Shown here one piece after another: positions 60,834-64,000 of a DNA stretch of 64,000 nucleotides. The DNA is from Amorphophallus konjac (taxonomy: Eukaryota > Streptophyta > Magnoliopsida > Alismatales > Araceae), in NCBI GenBank assembly GCA_022559845.1, contig CM040126.1, forward strand, positions 222,524,641-222,588,640. Direction: 5' to 3'. The notes beneath the pieces are model-generated. The model was not told where the DNA came from. It ran no database searches and saw nothing but the letters and a program-made list of their open reading frames with translations. The position numbers and the translations under genes were made by a program. The stretch's first letter is position 1. The number at the start of each line of letters is the position of its first letter.

Positions 60834-63549
60834 CTAAAAAAATTGAAAATGATAATTAATAAATGTAACATTAAAATAATAATGAAATGACTGAAAATAT
60901 GAAAAAAATATAAAAATGATAATTAATAAATGTAACAGTATAATAATAGTAAAATAATTATGAAAATGACAAAGAGCATAAAAAATGATAATTAATAAAT
61001 ATACCGGTATAATAATAAATTAATTATAAAATTGATAAAAAATATAAAATTGATAATTAATAAATGTAACACTATAACAATAATATAAAACCACCTAATT
61101 GTAAAAAATGACAGAAAAATAATATAAACGTTTCGCTTCATTTAATCAGTGTCGTTTAATGACTATGAAAGTTTCAGATCCGTGTTGGTAGAGTTAGGAA
61201 ACCCATACACGGTTAAACTCTTCAAACGAACTTGAGTTTCTTCAAGTTTCACTGCCATGAGATATTTGTCACCGTTACAGAGTTTTTTTTCACTGGTAAC
61301 GACTATTTGTCACTCACAACATTTATTTGTCACCTTCATCGCTCGCCATTTATCGCCTTTGTTTCGCTTCAAAACATATCTTTCACTTCTGTTATCCATT
61401 TATCACCCTTATGAGACATTTGTCAGTCCTGAAACTTATTTCTCACCACTGATGACTATTTATCACCACTATGCGGTGTTAGCCGTCGCGTTTGATTTTG
61501 ACTTATCTGACTTACTGGCTCCAAAACTTCAAAATTTGTTCTTCTTTGTGTCTAACAGTGATAATTAATAAATATAATACTATAATTATAATAAAATAAA
61601 TAATCATGTCAAAAAATCGTATAAATTAAAAATTTATAAATATAACAGAATAATAATCATAAAATAATTATGAAAAATATAAAAACTATATAGAATGATA
61701 ATTAATAAATGTAACATCATAATAATAGTTAAATAATTATGAAAATGATAAAAATGATAAAAATTAAAAATGATAATTAATAAATGTAACGGTAAAATAA
61801 TAATGAAATAACTAAAAATAAGAAAAATATAAAAATGATAATTAATAAATGTACCAGCATATTAATAGTAAAATAATTATGAAAATGACAAAGTACATAA
61901 AAATGATAATTAATAAATGTACCAGTATAATAATAAATTAATTATAAAATTGATAAAAATATAAAATTGGTAATTAATAAATATAACACTATAACAATAA
62001 TATAAAATCACTTAATTGTGAAAAATGATAGAAAAATAATATAAACATATCGCTTCGTTTAATCAGTGTCGTTTGATGATTAAGAAAGATTCAGATCCGT
62101 ATTGGTAGAGTTAGGAAATCCATACATGATTAAACCCTCAAACGAACTTGAGTTTCTTCAAGCTTCACTGCCATGAGATATTTGTCACCGTTACAGAGTT
62201 ATTTGTCACTGCTAACGCTATTTGTCACTCACAACATCTATTTGTCACCCTTATCGCTCGCTAACCATCGCCTTTGTTTCACTTCAAAACATATCTTTTA
62301 CTTCTGTTATCCATTTATTACCCTTAGGAGATATTTTTCAGACTTGAAACATATTTCTCACCACTGATGATCATTTGTCACCACTATACGCTGTTAGCCG
62401 TCGAGCTTGATTTTGACTTATCTGACTTACTAGCTCCAAAACTTCAAAACTTGTTCTTCTATCTGTCTAACAATGATAATTAATAAATATAATACTGTAA
62501 TTATAATAAAATAAATAAAATATCAAAAAATCATAAAAATTAAAAATTTTATAAATATATTAGAATAATAAAATAAAATAATTATGAAAAATATAAAAAT
62601 CTGATAAAATGATAATTAATAAATGTAACATCATAATAATAGTTAAATAATTATGAAAATGACACAAATTTAAAAATTTAAAATAATAATTAATAAATGT
62701 AACGGTAAAATAATAGTGAAATAACTGAAAATGAGAAAAAAATAAAAAAATGATAATTAATAAATGTAACAACATAATAATAGTAATCTATTTTGAAAAT
62801 GATAAAGACCATAAAATGATAATTAATAAATGTACCACTATAATATTAAATTAATTATAAAATTGATAAAAAATATAAAATTAATAATTAATAAATGTAA
62901 TACAACACCAATAATATAAAATCACATAATTCTAAAAAATGATTGGAAAATAATATAAACGTTTCGCTTCATTTAATCAGTGTCTTTTGATGACTAGGAA
63001 AGTTTCAGATCCGTGTTAGTAGAGTTAAGAAATCCATACACAGTTAAACCCTTCAAACGAACTTGAGGTTCTTCAAGTTTCACTGCCATGAGATATTTGT
63101 CACCGTTGTAGAGTTATTTGTCACTGCTAACGGCTATTTGTCACTCACAATATCTATTTGTCACTCTTATCGCTCGCCAGCCATCGCCTTTGTTTCGCTT
63201 CAAAGGATATCTTTTACTTCTGTTATCCACTTATCACCCTTAAGAGATATTTGTCAACCTTGAAACCTATTTCTCATCACTGATGACTATTTGTCACCAC
63301 TATGCGGTGTTAGCTGTCACGTTTGATTTTGACTTATCTGACTTACTCGCTCTAAAACTTCAAAACTTGTTCTTCTTTTTGTCTAATAGTGATAATTAAT
63401 AAATATAATACTGTAGTTATAATAAAATAAATAAAAATGTCAAAAAACTATATAAATTAAAAATTTACAAATATAATAGAATAATAAGCATAAAATAATT
63501 ATGAAAAATAAAAAATCATATAAAAGGATAATTAATAAATGTAACATCA
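60834..63549. repeat. AT-rich satellite, fragment 3 (about three units)
   Basis: The landmark CGAACTTGAG occurs at 61227, 62143 and 63058, giving a period of about 915 bp; 28440 is the previous copy. Each unit has about 560 bp of AT-rich sub-repeats starting TGATAATTAATAAATGTAAC and about 350 bp of richer sequence with seven to nine degenerate copies of TTTGTCAC. Open frames of 60-103 codons recur with the unit and have no domain. It begins with CTAAA (60834-60838), the copia target duplication. Confidence 0.88.
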
Positions 63550-64000
63550 TAATCATCATCATCATCATCATCCGAGCCTTATCCCAATTAATTGGGGTCG
63601 GCTACATGAATCCTGTTCCGCCAAAGATTTCTATCAAGTGCAATATTCATATTTAAACTCAAGGAACTAATGTCCTTCCTAATAACATCGCACCATCTCA
63701 TTTTAGGCCTTCCTCGAGCTCTTTTACTAGCATCCACTAAGATTTGGTCACATCTTTTAACCGGCGCTGAGTTAGGGCGACGAAACACATGTCCAAACCA
63801 CCTGAGTCTATTTTCTCTCATTTTACTATCAATTGGAGCTATCTCTAAGTCCTTACGGATGCACTCATTCCTAATCTTGTCTTTCTTAGTCTTGCCACAC
63901 ATCCATCTCAACATCCTCATCTCTGCTACACACATTTTGTGGATGTGTTCCTTTCGTACTGCCCAACACTCGGTACCATATAACAAAGTAGGTCTCACAG
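63550..64000 (-). mobile_element. RTE-type LINE, 3' end (continues past the window)
   Basis: The minus strand encodes the C-terminal part of a non-LTR reverse transcriptase protein for 136 codons (63588-63998) with LLYGTECWAV, EMRMLRWMCG and ENRLRWFGHVFRRP, sequences typical of plant RTE elements. It stops at 63588, followed by CCAATTAATTGGGATAAGG and a (GAT)n-like tail (63547-63571). There is no poly(A). The tail matches the CATCATAAT of the satellite at the insertion point. Most of the element lies to the right of the window. Confidence 0.85.

Noticed and set aside
61232..62367. Possible small secreted or membrane protein frames in the satellite
   Set aside because: They follow the TTTGTCAC repeat and recur with the 915 bp unit; the apparent sequence pattern is the DNA repeat translated.

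Overview
This window is a stack of plant retrotransposons nested in an AT-rich tandem repeat; I see no host protein gene, tRNA, rRNA or CRISPR array. The organism is almost certainly a flowering plant. It carries three plant LTR-retrotransposon lineages side by side: Ty3/gypsy Athila, Ty3/gypsy Tat and a SIRE/Maximus-type Ty1/copia. It also has large non-coding LTR elements (LARD-like) and an RTE-type LINE. The species cannot be read from the sequence.

Layout. (1) 1-8606: a non-coding element with 3.6 kb LTRs, minus strand, left end cut by the window. It sits inside an older LTR of the same family in the opposite orientation (8607-10721). (2) 10722-11138, 28263-28954 and 60834-63549 are pieces of one AT-rich satellite with a period of about 915 bp; 10722-11138 and 28263-28954 were one stretch before insertion (3), and the pieces on either side of 28955-60833 were one stretch before insertion (4). 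(3) 11139-28262: an Athila-type composite flanked by the duplication AGTGG, with the order LTR-A, gag-pol unit, LTR-B, non-autonomous unit with an acidic 647-residue ORF, LTR-A. (4) 28955-60833: a SIRE-type copia element, minus strand, flanked by CTAAA, which carries an extra ORF between pol and the 3' LTR. (5) Two elements sit inside the copia: a second LARD-like element at 29267-38835 (duplication TACAC) in its 3' LTR, and an 11.1 kb Tat element at 43399-54530 (duplication AGTTC) in its RNase H. (6) 63550-64000: the 3' end of an RTE-type LINE with a trinucleotide tail.

The coding elements keep long reading frames but are broken by a few in-frame stops (Athila 3, copia 3, Tat gag-pol 3, Tat antisense gene 2) and, in copia, three frame changes. 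They could therefore move only with proteins supplied in trans. The Athila unit has every enzymatic domain (protease, RT, RNase H, integrase) in one open frame downstream of the broken gag; the unit behind LTR-B has none and would depend on such a partner. The LARD elements have only LTRs, a primer site, a polypurine tract and 2 kb of conserved non-coding sequence.

The most interesting points are the three-LTR Athila composite with a foreign middle LTR and repeated polypurine-like tracts; the copia extra ORF with an apparent promoter and 5'UTR intron of its own; the spliced antisense gene in the Tat element plus a second TATA-led unit on the same strand; the palindromic GGGTCGACCC arrays that vary between LTRs; the GTAACG/CGTTAC arrays in the LARD LTRs; and the satellite with repeats inside repeats. 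All coordinates and repeat comparisons were made by eye.
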